A stretch of 64,000 bases of DNA from Pseudomonas lurida (GCF_002563895.1 NZ_PDJB01000001.1:1595501-1659500), one strand, 5' to 3'. Shown: positions 36,305 to 45,143, numbered from the stretch's first letter. A program made the numbers and translations. The notes: generated by a model from the letters alone, not told the origin.

Positions 36305-36778
36305 TCAAGCCTTGTTCAAAGCCTGCGCCGCGGCCAGAACGGCATCCACGTGCCCCGGCACTTTCACGCCACGCCATTCCTGGCGCAGCACACCTTCGCT
36401 GTCGATCAGGAAGGTGCTGCGATCCACGCCCAGGTATTCCTTGCCGTACAGCTTCTTCAACTTGATCACATCAAACAGCTGGCAAACCGCTTCATCCTTG
36501 TCGCTGATCAGCTCGAAGGGGAATTCCTGCTTGCCCTTGAAGTTTTCGTGGGACTTCACGCTGTCTCGCGACACGCCGAACACTTCGGTGTTGGCTGCCT
36601 TGAATGCTGCATATTGGTCGCGAAAGCCCTGGCCTTCGGTGGTGCAGCCTGGCGTGCTGTCCTTCGGGTAGAAGTAGATCACCACTTGCTTGCCCTTGAG
36701 GGCGGCGAGGCTGAAGGTCTGGCCGCTGGTGGCCTGGGCTTCGAAATCGGCTACGGGTTTGTCGATGACTACTGCCAT
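36305..36778 (-). CDS. bcp: Thiol peroxidase Bcp (PrxQ-type peroxiredoxin)
   Basis: A 157-aa peroxiredoxin that reduces hydroperoxides with thioredoxin. The active-site motif YFYPKDSTPGCTTEGQGFRD holds the peroxidatic Cys; the position five residues later, where many PrxQ proteins have the resolving Cys, is Gly-Gln here rather than Cys, so the resolving partner may differ. It lies 10 bases after gcvR on the same strand, a probable operon. Confidence 0.94.
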   Translation of the reverse strand: MAVVIDKPVADFEAQATSGQTFSLAALKGKQVVIYFYPKDSTPGCTTEGQGFRDQYAAFKAANTEVFGVSRDSVKSHENFKGKQEFPFELISDKDEAVCQLFDVIKLKKLYGKEYLGVDRSTFLIDSEGVLRQEWRGVKVPGHVDAVLAAAQALNKA

Positions 36779-36788
36779 GAAAACTTCC

Positions 36789-37349
36789 TTACATTGGGTT
36801 CTGTGGGCGCCATGGCTCGATCAAGGCGTCGAGGTTCAGGGCATCGGCGAAATCCAGGAACTGATCGCGCAGCCAGCTGATCTGCACGCCAGCCGGCAAG
36901 GTCACGGTAAAGGTGGCGTTCAACATGGTGCCGCCGGTTTGCGGAGCCTGGTAGGTGTCGCAGGTCAGGTTCTCCAACTCGACGTTATGGTCGATGAAGA
37001 ACTGGCATAGCTCGTTGACGATGTCCGAGCGGTAGGCCGAACTGACATACGCCACATACGGCAGGGCCTGGGGACGATTCTCCAGGGCCGCACTGCGCAC
37101 TACATTGACGGTGAAGTCATGCTTCTTGGCCAGGCCCGGCAGGCCGGTTTCCAGGCGCGCCAGGGCATCCCAGGTGCCGGAGATCTGCAGGACCAGCGCG
37201 CTGCACTCGCCATGGCGGGTCAGGCGGGAGGTCACGACGGCGCAGCGGTTTTCATGGCTGGCGCGGCACAGGACGTTGGTCAGCTCCATGGGGTTGGCGC
37301 CGAGGGCACTGATAACAAGGAATTGTTCGCGAACTGTGGGGGTGGACAT
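36789..37349 (-). CDS. gcvR: Glycine cleavage system regulatory protein GcvR
   Basis: A 186-aa protein with two ACT domains (about 8-85 and 95-175), matching GcvR, which modulates the glycine cleavage activator in E. coli. Supporting text is LVISALGANPMELTNVLCR near the start and QFFIDHNVELENLTCDT in the second domain. It is divergent from dapA, as I remember for PAO1. Confidence 0.9.
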   Translation of the reverse strand: MSTPTVREQFLVISALGANPMELTNVLCRASHENRCAVVTSRLTRHGECSALVLQISGTWDALARLETGLPGLAKKHDFTVNVVRSAALENRPQALPYVAYVSSAYRSDIVNELCQFFIDHNVELENLTCDTYQAPQTGGTMLNATFTVTLPAGVQISWLRDQFLDFADALNLDALIEPWRPQNPM

Positions 37350-37622
37350 GCAGCCTTCCTAAAACGATGAGCGGTCGATACTGTGAGGGCCGTATCGATC
37401 AAAGGATGAAGGGTAGCGAAAACCGCCGCCAAGGGATAGGAGGTGGCGTTTTCATTGCGTGATCGGTCTGATTTCAGCGTGATTCAAGGCCTGCTTTTTC
37501 CCAATGATGGCATTGCCCGTCGTTTAGTTGCGCCAGAACGCATCCTCAGGCGGTACTTCGCTTGTGCAAGCATCTTGGCGCCAGTACCATTACGGCTCTC
37601 TTTTTCCGGCAGGAGCGGTTGC

Positions 37623-38501
37623 ATGATTGCGGGCAGTATGGTGGCACTGGTCACACCCATGGATGCACAAGGTCATCTCGACTGGGACAGCCTGGGCAAA
37701 CTGGTGGACTTCCACCTGCAAGAAGGCACCAATGCCATCGTGGCGGTCGGCACCACAGGTGAATCGGCCACCCTCGATGTGGAAGAACACATTCAGGTGA
37801 TCGAATTCGTGGTCAAGCGGGTCGCGGGTCGTATTGCCGTGATCGCCGGTACCGGCGCCAACTCCACGCGTGAAGCGATCGAGCTGACCAAAAACGCCAA
37901 GAAGGCCGGTGCCGATGCCTGCCTGCTGGTGACGCCCTACTACAACAAGCCGACCCAGGAAGGCCTGTACCAGCACTTCCGCGCCATTGCCGAAGCGGTC
38001 GACATCCCGCAGATCCTCTATAACGTGCCGGGTCGTACCGCCTGCGATATGAAGGCCGACACCGTGATCCGCCTGTCCACCGTGCCGAACATCATCGGTA
38101 TCAAGGAAGCCACCGGCGACCTGCAGCGCGCCAAGGACATCCTGGCCGGCGTGAGCAGCGATTTCCTGGTGTATTCCGGTGACGACGCCACCGCTGTCGA
38201 GCTGATCCTGTTGGGCGGCAAAGGCAACATCTCCGTGACCGCCAACGTGGTCCCGCGTGCCATGAGCCAAATGTGCGCCGCCGCCATTGCCGGCGACGCC
38301 GTCACCGCCCGCGCGATCCACGAGAAGCTGATGCCGCTCAACAAGACACTGTTTATCGAATCCAACCCTATTCCCGTGAAATGGGCACTGACTGAAATGG
38401 GCATGATGCCGGACGGTATCCGTCTGCCGCTCACCCGTCTCAGCGACGCCTGTCACGAACCGCTGCGACAGGCCCTGCGCCAGTCCGGCGTCCTGGTTTA
38501 A
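37623..38501 (+). CDS. dapA: 4-hydroxy-tetrahydrodipicolinate synthase DapA
   Basis: Condenses pyruvate with aspartate semialdehyde, the committed step to lysine and diaminopimelate. The 292-aa protein has GTTGESATLDVEEH, the Tyr of LYNVPGRTACD, and the Schiff-base Lys in GIKEATGDLQ. ATG at 37623 (MIAGSMVALVTP) with AGGAG upstream is the family start; about 60 more in-frame codons upstream are not coding. It lies 17 bases before bamC. Confidence 0.97.
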   Translation: MIAGSMVALVTPMDAQGHLDWDSLGKLVDFHLQEGTNAIVAVGTTGESATLDVEEHIQVIEFVVKRVAGRIAVIAGTGANSTREAIELTKNAKKAGADACLLVTPYYNKPTQEGLYQHFRAIAEAVDIPQILYNVPGRTACDMKADTVIRLSTVPNIIGIKEATGDLQRAKDILAGVSSDFLVYSGDDATAVELILLGGKGNISVTANVVPRAMSQMCAAAIAGDAVTARAIHEKLMPLNKTLFIESNPIPVKWALTEMGMMPDGIRLPLTRLSDACHEPLRQALRQSGVLV

Positions 38502-38518
38502 TTGAGGAAGCACTACGC

Positions 38519-39634
38519 ATGAAGCGATTGGCCGGACTTTCCGCACTTGCCTTGATTATCTCCAGCACCAGTGGCTGCGGTTGGATCTGGGGCCCGGAAG
38601 GCTACTTCCGTGACCGCGGCAGCGATTACCTGGAAGCACAACCCACCAAACCGATGGAATTGCCGCCAGGCGTCAACGTCGCCAAGCGCCTTGACCCGTT
38701 GCTGCCCATTCCGCGCAACGTCGCCGACGACACCACCAAGGGTGAGTACGTGGTGCCGCGTCCACAGCCGATCTCGGCCGTGGCGGATGCCAGTGACTAC
38801 AGCCTGCAGAAAAGCGGCGACTCTCGCTGGATCGTGGCTCAGCGCCCACCTGCCGAAGTCTGGCCGGTGGCCGTGCAGTTCTTCCAGGACAACGGTTTCC
38901 GCATCGACGAGCAACGCCCGCAGACCGGCGAGTTCACCACTGCATGGCAGCAGGGCAGCGAACTGTCCGCCACCATGGCCAAGCGCTTGCAGGCCGGTGG
39001 CGTCGCCGCTGACAGCGAAGCCCGCGTGCGTGTACGCATCGAGCCAGGCGTGCAGCGTAATACCAGTGAAGTCTACGTAGTCAGCGCCGAGCGTCCTGCC
39101 GGCAGCACCGCCAACGTTGATTTCACCAACCGTTCGGTCAACACCGGTGTCGACTCGGCGCTGGTCGACGAGATGCTGGCGAGCATGAGCCGTATTTCCG
39201 AGAAGGGCGGTTCGGTTTCCCTGCTCGCCGCACGTGATTACGACACCCCGAGCCGCGTCAGCCTCACCGAGGACGGCAGCGGCAACGTGGTGCTCAACCT
39301 GGGTGAAGACCTCGACCGTGCCTGGGCCAGTGTTGGCCGCGCGTTGGAGCAGGGCCCTTGGCGTGTTGAAGACATCAACCGCAGCCTGGGCCTGTACTAC
39401 ATCAACGTGGCCGAGAAGGCCGAGCGTAAGGATGAAGAGCCTGGTTTCTTCGGCAAGCTGTTCGGCAGCAAGCCGACCAAGGAAGAAATCGAGACCCGTG
39501 CCGAGCGTTACCAGGTTCGCCTGAGCAAGGTTGGCGAGAGCGTGCAGGTCACCGTCGAGAAGAACATCAATACCGTTGCGCCGGCTGAAACAGCGCGCAA
39601 AGTGTTGGGCGTGATTCAAGACAACCTGGGCTGA
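38519..39634 (+). CDS. bamC: Outer membrane assembly lipoprotein BamC
   Basis: A 371-aa lipoprotein of the BAM complex, which inserts beta-barrel proteins into the outer membrane. The lipobox ends at Cys20 (SSTSGC). The unstructured N terminus with YLEAQPTKPMELPPGV is typical, followed by two helix-grip domains. dapA-bamC linkage is conserved in gammaproteobacteria. The TGA is four bases before the next start. Confidence 0.94.
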   Translation: MKRLAGLSALALIISSTSGCGWIWGPEGYFRDRGSDYLEAQPTKPMELPPGVNVAKRLDPLLPIPRNVADDTTKGEYVVPRPQPISAVADASDYSLQKSGDSRWIVAQRPPAEVWPVAVQFFQDNGFRIDEQRPQTGEFTTAWQQGSELSATMAKRLQAGGVAADSEARVRVRIEPGVQRNTSEVYVVSAERPAGSTANVDFTNRSVNTGVDSALVDEMLASMSRISEKGGSVSLLAARDYDTPSRVSLTEDGSGNVVLNLGEDLDRAWASVGRALEQGPWRVEDINRSLGLYYINVAEKAERKDEEPGFFGKLFGSKPTKEEIETRAERYQVRLSKVGESVQVTVEKNINTVAPAETARKVLGVIQDNLG

Positions 39635-39638
39635 TCCG

Positions 39639-40397
39639 GTGCGTTTTGCCGTTCTCGGCAGCGGTAGCCAAGGGAACGGTACGCTGGTCGCCCACGACGA
39701 TACGTACGTGCTGGTGGATTGTGGTTTCTCGCTACGAGAAACCGAGCGGCGCCTGCTGCGCCTGGGGGTTCACCCCGCGCAGCTGAGCGCGATTCTGGTG
39801 ACCCACGAACATGCCGACCACGTGCATGGCGTGGGTTTGCTGTCTCGGCGCTACAATATTCCGGTGTACCTCAGTCGCGGTACCTTGCGCGGGATGCGCA
39901 AACCCATTGAACCCGCAGGTTTCCTGGCCGGCGGCGAGCAGCTGCAAATCGGAGCCTTGAGCGTCGAAGTGATTGCCGTGGCGCACGACGCCCAGGAACC
40001 GACGCAGTATGTATTCAGTGATGGTGAACGGCGCTTCGGCGTACTGACCGACCTGGGCTCCTATTGCGCCAAGGTGCTGGACGGCTACCGGAACCTCGAT
40101 GCCTTGATGATCGAGTCCAACCACTGCCGAGAGCTGCTGGCTCGCGGCCATTACCCCTACTTTCTCAAGCAGCGGGTAGGCGGCGAACTGGGACATTTGA
40201 ACAACCACCAGGCGGCGTACCTGGTGTATGAGTTGGGCTGGCAAGACTTGCAACACCTGGTCCTGGCCCACCTGAGCAGCAAGAACAACCTGCCGCAGCT
40301 GGCCCGGCAATGTTTTGTCGACACCCTCGGGTGTGACCCGGACTGGCTGCAACTGGCCGATCAAGATTCAGGGCTCGACTGGCGACACATCGCCTAG
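39639..40397 (+). CDS. Metallo-beta-lactamase-fold hydrolase, YycJ-like
   Basis: A 252-aa protein with a full metal-binding set: LGSGSQGNGTLVAH at the start, VTHEHADHVHGVGLL with the HxHxDH motif near residue 55, and an Asp/His pair further on (VAHDAQEPT, ESNHCRELL). It is closest to the YycJ/VicX group, some of which are exonucleases. The start is GTG at 39639, just after the bamC stop. Its place between bamC and purC is conserved as far as I recall. Confidence 0.9.
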   Translation: MRFAVLGSGSQGNGTLVAHDDTYVLVDCGFSLRETERRLLRLGVHPAQLSAILVTHEHADHVHGVGLLSRRYNIPVYLSRGTLRGMRKPIEPAGFLAGGEQLQIGALSVEVIAVAHDAQEPTQYVFSDGERRFGVLTDLGSYCAKVLDGYRNLDALMIESNHCRELLARGHYPYFLKQRVGGELGHLNNHQAAYLVYELGWQDLQHLVLAHLSSKNNLPQLARQCFVDTLGCDPDWLQLADQDSGLDWRHIA

Positions 40398-40424
40398 CCC
40401 ACCATTTAGCAAGCGGAGCCCATC

Positions 40425-41138
40425 ATGGAAAAACGTGAAGAACTCTACCGCGGCAAAGCCAAGTCGGTGTACAAGACCGACGACGCCAACCGCCTGATCC
40501 TGCTGTTTCGCAACGACACCTCGGCGTTCGACGGCAAGCGCATCGAACAGCTCGATCGCAAAGGCATGGTGAACAACAAGTTCAACGCCTTCATCATGCA
40601 AAAGCTCGAAGCGGCCGGCATTCCGACCCAGTTCGACAAGCTGCTGGGCGACAACGAGTGCCTGGTCAAGAAACTCGACATGATCCCGGTTGAATGCGTC
40701 GTGCGTAACTACGCCGCTGGCAGCCTGGTCAAGCGCCTGGGCGTGGAAGAGGGCCTCAAGCTCAATCCCTACACCTTCGAGCTGTTCCTGAAGGACGACG
40801 CCAAGGGTGACCCGTTCATCAACGAATCCCACGTCGTGGCGTTCGGCTGGGGCACCGCTGAGCAACTGGCGCGCATGAAGGAGTTGTCCCTCAAGGTCAA
40901 CGACGTGCTGAGCAAGCTGTTCGACGATGCAGGCCTGCTGCTGGTGGACTTCAAGCTTGAGTTTGGCGTATTCCACGACGGCTCCATCGTCCTGGGCGAC
41001 GAGTTCAGCCCGGACGGCTGCCGCCTGTGGGACAAGGACACCAAGAAGAAGATGGACAAAGACCGCTTCCGCCAGGGCCTCGGTGACGTCATCGAAGCCT
41101 ATGAAGAAGTCGCCAATCGTCTCGGCGTACCGCTTTAA
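40425..41138 (+). CDS. purC: SAICAR synthase PurC
   Basis: Joins aspartate to CAIR in the eighth step of de novo purine synthesis. The 237-aa protein begins [20 protein letters not shown] and carries the signatures [18 protein letters not shown] and [20 protein letters not shown], including the ATP- and Mg-binding Asp/Glu positions. Length is canonical for the bacterial single-domain enzyme. Confidence 0.98.
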   Translation: MEKREELYRGKAKSVYKTDDANRLILLFRNDTSAFDGKRIEQLDRKGMVNNKFNAFIMQKLEAAGIPTQFDKLLGDNECLVKKLDMIPVECVVRNYAAGSLVKRLGVEEGLKLNPYTFELFLKDDAKGDPFINESHVVAFGWGTAEQLARMKELSLKVNDVLSKLFDDAGLLLVDFKLEFGVFHDGSIVLGDEFSPDGCRLWDKDTKKKMDKDRFRQGLGDVIEAYEEVANRLGVPL

Positions 41139-41182
41139 TCGACGCAAGCATCTGATAGCACGGAAAAAATCGCTTCGGCGCT

Positions 41183-41210
41183 TTGCATCCACTAATCATG
41201 CTGTTATGAT
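41183..41210 (+). promoter_or_regulatory. Sigma-70 promoter of tRNA-Ser
   Basis: TTGCAT at 41183-41188, a 16-base spacer and TATGAT at 41205-41210, then a GC-rich GCGCGCC discriminator as in stringently controlled stable-RNA promoters. Mature tRNA starts 10 bases later. Confidence 0.6.
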
Positions 41211-41220
41211 GCGCGCCGTT

Positions 41221-41310
41221 GGAGAGATGCCAGAGTGGCCGAATGGGACGGATTCGAAATCCGTTGTACCTTCACCGGTACCTAGGGTTCGAATCCCTAT
41301 CTCTCCGCCA
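41221..41310 (+). tRNA. tRNA-Ser(CGA)
   Basis: A 90-base class II tRNA. The acceptor stem GGAGAGA pairs with TCTCTCC, followed by discriminator G and an encoded CCA. The anticodon stem ACGGA/TCCGT encloses loop TTCGAAA with anticodon CGA, reading UCG. A long variable arm and the T arm GGTTCGAATCC confirm Ser. A strong terminator follows nine bases later. Confidence 0.97.
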
Positions 41311-41318
41311 TTACACAG

Positions 41319-41355
41319 AAAAAGCCCCGTAGCTGAACAAGCTACGGGGCTTTTT
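41319..41355. terminator. Terminator between tRNA-Ser and the MCP fragment
   Basis: Stem AAAAAGCCCCGTAGCT with its complement and a GAACA loop, ending in TTTTT. It can serve both the tRNA and the convergent MCP fragment. The terminator at 42524 is very similar in sequence. Confidence 0.93.
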
Positions 41356-41373
41356 CGTTTCTGGGGATAAACC

Positions 41374-42084
41374 CTAAACCACAAACTTCGCAATCATCGT
41401 ATTGAGATCCACCGCCAAGCGCGAAAGCTCCTGGCTGGCTGCAGTCGTCTGGTTCGCACCGGCGGCAGTCTGGGCCGACAGGTCACGGATATTGGTCAGG
41501 TTGCGATCCACCTCCCGGGCCACTTGGGCCTGTTCCTCGGAGGCGCTGGCGATGATCAGGTTGCCTTCGGTGATTCGGGTGATTGCATGGGTGATCTGCT
41601 CCAGTGACTCTCCCGCACTGTGGGCCACGGTCAGTGTCGAGCGTGCGCGTTCATTGCTGCTGTGCATCGCCGAGACCGCTTGGGTCGAGCCTTTTTGCAC
41701 GCCGCTGACCATCTGTTCGATTTCCTGGGTCGACTGCTGGGTTCGATGGGCCAGCGCGCGGACTTCGTCGGCCACCACGGCGAAACCACGACCCGCCTCA
41801 CCGGCGCGGGCGGCCTCGATGGCTGCGTTCAGGGCCAGCAGGTTGGTTTGTTCGGCAATGGCACGGATCACGTCCAAAACCTTGGTGATGTCCTGGACGC
41901 TATCGGCCAGGCTCTGGATTTCCCCGGTTGCCGACGTCACTTCTTCGGCCAGCAGCGAAATCGACGCGACGGTGTCCATGACATGGCTGTGGCCGTTGCC
42001 TGCCAGGGTGTCACCGTCGCGTGAGGCATCGGCGGTGCTGAACGTGAAATCGGTGGTGGACTTGGCGGACGTTGCCCGGCGCAA
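41374..42084 (-). pseudogene. Chemoreceptor signalling-domain fragment lacking sensor and membrane parts
   Basis: The C-terminal 200 residues are a well-kept MCP signalling domain, with [20 protein letters not shown] at the hairpin tip and an end like that of the receptor at 2061-3683 ([19 protein letters not shown]). The N-terminal sensor, both membrane segments and HAMP are missing. Upstream the frame has no ATG and reaches a stop near 42121; the only start is a TTG at 42084 without a clear ribosome site. It is probably the remnant of a 5' truncated gene next to tRNA-Ser, although a small soluble chemoreceptor cannot be excluded. Confidence 0.7.
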
Positions 42085-42256
42085 TAATCTGATTTGATGC
42101 GGTATGAAGTGCGACCTACATTAAGATCGCGCCTGTCTTACACATTTCCAAAACGTTGCGCACAGGCCCCGCATTGCGACCCTCCAGGGAACTCATTATC
42201 TTTCGGTCTCGACGATTTCTAAGGTAGAAATCACTGCACCGCAAAGGAAATGCACC

Positions 42257-42505
42257 ATGAGCACGAACACTAAAAAAACCTCCAGCACGATGGCCTCGTT
42301 GGCCGCAGAAACACTCAACAATCCGAATGCCTCGGCGATTGCCAAAAGCCTTGCAGCGTCCGCGTTGGCTCAGAGCGGTACTGACAAACAGACCGGTGCC
42401 GTGATGGAAGAGAAGGCGGGCAAGGTCCTAAGGAGCGGTCAATACCGTGAGGAGACTAATTCCCTTGCCGCGTCGGCGCTTTCCCAGGCCAATAAAGAAC
42501 GCTGA
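42257..42505 (+). CDS. 82-aa repeat protein, function unknown
   Basis: A small hydrophilic, Ala/Ser-rich protein with three similar segments: MASLAAETLNNPNAS, KSLAASALAQSGTD and NSLAASALSQANK. No signal peptide or membrane segment. AAGGA lies about nine bases before the ATG and a terminator follows, so it looks like a real single-gene transcript. It may be a stress-type protein, but that is a guess. Confidence 0.7.
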   Translation: MSTNTKKTSSTMASLAAETLNNPNASAIAKSLAASALAQSGTDKQTGAVMEEKAGKVLRSGQYREETNSLAASALSQANKER

Positions 42506-42523
42506 AACCTGCGCCCCGTCATG

Positions 42524-42560
42524 AAAAAGCCCGGTGGCTGAGCAAGCCACCGGGCTTTTT
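42524..42560 (+). terminator. Terminator after the 82-aa gene
   Basis: Stem AAAAAGCCCGGTGGCT with its complement, loop GAGCA, then TTTTT, 19 bases after the stop codon. Confidence 0.92.
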
Positions 42561-42668
42561 GGTTTCCGAGCGGTTTATTTTTCGCGGCGCCCTGAAACAA
42601 AATTCCATCCCCGGCGAATAACTTTCCCTCCTGCGGTGTTCATCCCACAGACCACCCAGGGAACGCCC

Positions 42669-43226
42669 ATGAACAGCCTATCCGACCGCTACGACCGCCT
42701 GACCCGCGCCTTTCACTGGCTGACCGCCGCAGTGGTGGTCTTCATGTTTGCCAGTGCCCATGTCTGGGAAAACCTGGCGAAGGGGACGCCGCTGCGCAAG
42801 GGGCTGCAGTCGGTGCATATCTCGTTGGGCATCGCCATGGCGCTGTTGATCGCCGCGCGCCTGCTTTGGCGGCTGTTCGGTGGCAAGCGCCTCAAGGCCG
42901 ACAGTCACCCAGCGCTTAACCTGCTGGCAAAAATGGCGCATGGTTGCCTGTACCTGTTGTTGCTGGCGCAGATTGCGCTGGGGTTCCTGTATCGCTGGGC
43001 CCAGGGCGAGCCGTTCAACTTTTTCGGGCTGTTTTCCGTTCCCGCGCCTTTCGGGGTCGATCATGAGTGGCGGGGCACCCTGGGTGACCTGCACAACGAC
43101 GTGGCGTGGGCGATTATCGTGCTGGCGGGGCTGCATGCCGGGGCTGCGCTGTGGCATCACTGCGTGATGCGCGACGGCACCTTGCGCCGCATGCTGCCCC
43201 GCCCGCGGAGTGCTTGGCAAAAATAA
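42669..43226 (+). CDS. Cytochrome b561-family protein
   Basis: A 185-aa four-segment membrane protein of the prokaryotic cytochrome b561 (CybB) family. It has haem-ligand candidates in TRAFHWLTAAVVV, QSVHISLGIAMALL, KMAHGCLYLLLL and DLHNDVAWAIIVLAGLHAG. It should pass electrons from quinol, possibly in superoxide or periplasmic redox chemistry. ATG at 42669 is chosen. The three genes that follow are close and in the same direction. Confidence 0.9.
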   Translation: MNSLSDRYDRLTRAFHWLTAAVVVFMFASAHVWENLAKGTPLRKGLQSVHISLGIAMALLIAARLLWRLFGGKRLKADSHPALNLLAKMAHGCLYLLLLAQIALGFLYRWAQGEPFNFFGLFSVPAPFGVDHEWRGTLGDLHNDVAWAIIVLAGLHAGAALWHHCVMRDGTLRRMLPRPRSAWQK

Positions 43227-43269
43227 CGTTTGCTGCTGTACCACCCTGTCGTTGCGGAGCAATACAACC

Positions 43270-43821
43270 ATGAAGACTCACCCTCCATACCTGCTCAACC
43301 CTCACCGCGCGCTGTTGTTCGGTGCCTGCCTGGCGGCCGCGTTGTTGGCCGGGCAGGCACGTGCTTCGGGCGATGAATCGGCACCGCCCAAGCCCAACTG
43401 CCCCAAGGGCCAGGTCTGGGATACCAAGACCGGCAAGTGCGTGCTGCAAACCAGCAAGGCCACCTCGGATGCCGACCGCACCGATTACGCCTACCGCCTG
43501 GCCAAGGACGGGCGTTACACCGAAGCCCTGGCTCTGCTCGACACCCTGCAAAACCCGAACACCGCCAAGGCCTTGAACTATCGCGGCTACGCCACGCGCA
43601 AATTGGGTCGCACCGACGAAGGCATCGGCTACTACCTGCAATCCGTGGCGCTGGACCCCAATTACGCCCAGGTCCGTGAGTACCTCGGTGAAGCCTACGT
43701 GATCAAAGGGCGTATAGACCTGGCGCAGGAGCAGTTGCTGAAAATCAAAGCCCTGTGCAGCACCACCTGCGAAGAATATGAAGACCTCGCTGAAGCCATC
43801 GCTGCCGCACCACGGGTATGA
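43270..43821 (+). CDS. Periplasmic TPR protein
   Basis: A 183-aa protein with a signal peptide (about 1-34, ending ARASGDE) and TPR-like helices from about residue 75 (RYTEALALLDTL, AKALNYRGYATRKLG, IGYYLQSVALDPNYAQVREYLG). Two conserved Cys (PNCPKGQVWDTKTGKCV) lie before the repeats and two more near the C terminus (ALCSTTCEEY), suggesting disulfides. It lies between cytochrome b561 and an ECF sigma gene and may be part of that signalling or redox module. Confidence 0.82.
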   Translation: MKTHPPYLLNPHRALLFGACLAAALLAGQARASGDESAPPKPNCPKGQVWDTKTGKCVLQTSKATSDADRTDYAYRLAKDGRYTEALALLDTLQNPNTAKALNYRGYATRKLGRTDEGIGYYLQSVALDPNYAQVREYLGEAYVIKGRIDLAQEQLLKIKALCSTTCEEYEDLAEAIAAAPRV

Positions 43822-43830
43822 AACCGGTGA

Positions 43831-44379
43831 TTGAACGAGCAGGGGGCCGCCATCACCAGAGACGCTGAGTTTCGTCGCGAGCTAGGCCTGTTGTTGCCAC
43901 GTTTATGGCGATACGGGCTGGTGTTGTCGCGGCAAAAGCATCTGGCCGAGGACCTGGTCCAGGCCACCTGTGTGCGCGCATTGGAGCGAACCGGGCAGTT
44001 CGCGGCAGGCACGCGGCTGGATCGCTGGTTGCTGGCGATCATGCACTCGATCTGGCTTAACGAACTGCGCTCGCAACGGGTGCGGCAGGGGCAGGGCTTC
44101 GTCGATGCTGAGCAAGCCTTGTCGTTCGATGGCGAAAGCCAGGCCCAGGACCAGGTGCTGGCCGCGCAAGTGATCAAGCGCGTCAACGGCCTGCCCGAAG
44201 CGCAACGGGAGACGGTGTTTCTGGCGTATGTCGAAGGGCTTTCCTATAAGGAAATTGCCGACGTCCTGCACATACCGGTGGGGACGGTGATGAGTCGGCT
44301 GGCGGCCGCACGCGCCAAGCTTGCCGAGGCGCCCCCCTCCAATCACCGAGCGGAAAAAACCAGCGGAGAACGACGATGA
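43831..44379 (+). CDS. ECF-type RNA polymerase sigma factor
   Basis: A 182-aa sigma-70 family protein with region 2 (HLAEDLVQATCVRALERTG) and a region-4 helix-turn-helix (LSYKEIADVLHIPVGTVMSR). The start appears to be TTG at 43831, nine bases after the TPR gene stop; no ATG or GTG is nearer. Its last four bases overlap the anti-sigma start (ATGA), so sigma and anti-sigma are coupled. Target promoters were not identified. Confidence 0.88.
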   Translation: MNEQGAAITRDAEFRRELGLLLPRLWRYGLVLSRQKHLAEDLVQATCVRALERTGQFAAGTRLDRWLLAIMHSIWLNELRSQRVRQGQGFVDAEQALSFDGESQAQDQVLAAQVIKRVNGLPEAQRETVFLAYVEGLSYKEIADVLHIPVGTVMSRLAAARAKLAEAPPSNHRAEKTSGERR

Positions 44380-45143
44380 CCGACCTTAATGCACCGTCCG
44401 ACGAACTGCTGGTGGCGTATCTGGATGGCGAACTGGACGCTGATCAGTGTCGGTTTGTCGTCGACCAGCTCCACGCTCATCCCGCTGTGGCGGAGCGTCT
44501 GGCGGCATTGCAATGCGCTGATATGCCTTTCAAGGCCGCGTTTGAGGGGGTGCTGGATGAGGCTCCCACCGAACGCTTGAACGCAATGCTCAAGGCGCTG
44601 CCAGCGAGAGAACCGCCTGCCTTGAGTCGCCGGCGATTCCTGGCGGTGGCGGCGAGCTTTGCGGTGGCCGGCGTCGTTGCCGACCGCCTGTTCATGGCAT
44701 GGCCCCATGCCGAGTCCGGCCAGGGCTGGCGTGCATCGGTCGCTGAATACATGGCCTTGTACACGCCCCAGACCCTGGAGAATCTAAGCGCCGATCGCGC
44801 TGCTCATGTCGCGCAACTGCGTTCTGTTGGCACTCAACTGGGCCTGCCATTGTCCCCAGACGCAGTGAGCCTGCCCGGTGCCGAGTTCCGGCGCGCGCAG
44901 ATCCTCAACTATGACGGCGTACTGATCGGCCAGTTGACCTACCTGGACCCGCGCCACGGTCCACTGGCGCTGTGCATTACCGCGAGCCAAAAGGGCCCGG
45001 CGGGCTTGGCGACTGAGCAGCGGCGGGGGATGAATGTGGTGTATTGGTCCAATGCGTCCCATGGTTTCATGTTGATCGGCAGGAACCCTTTCGACGATTT
45101 ACAGATCATGGCGCGCAGTGCAGAGGAACGCCTACTGGGCTAA
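44376..45143 (+). CDS. Transmembrane anti-sigma factor
   Basis: A 255-aa protein with a cytoplasmic anti-sigma-like N terminus (DELLVAYLDGELDADQC), one membrane segment near residues 88-105 preceded by SRRRFLAV, and a periplasmic domain. The classical zinc motif HxxxCxxC is not seen, so it would belong to a zinc-free class. The twin Arg before the segment resembles a Tat signal but probably only sets topology. It overlaps the sigma gene by four bases. Confidence 0.85.
   Translation: MTDLNAPSDELLVAYLDGELDADQCRFVVDQLHAHPAVAERLAALQCADMPFKAAFEGVLDEAPTERLNAMLKALPAREPPALSRRRFLAVAASFAVAGVVADRLFMAWPHAESGQGWRASVAEYMALYTPQTLENLSADRAAHVAQLRSVGTQLGLPLSPDAVSLPGAEFRRAQILNYDGVLIGQLTYLDPRHGPLALCITASQKGPAGLATEQRRGMNVVYWSNASHGFMLIGRNPFDDLQIMARSAEERLLG

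Noticed and set aside
41311..41373. Possible attachment site at the tRNA-Ser 3' end
   Set aside because: No integrase gene and no second copy of the tRNA 3' end was found in the window.
42180..42215. GAACTC near 42190 as an AlgU-type promoter for the 82-aa gene
   Set aside because: The -35 is imperfect and no TCTGA-like -10 lies at the right spacing.
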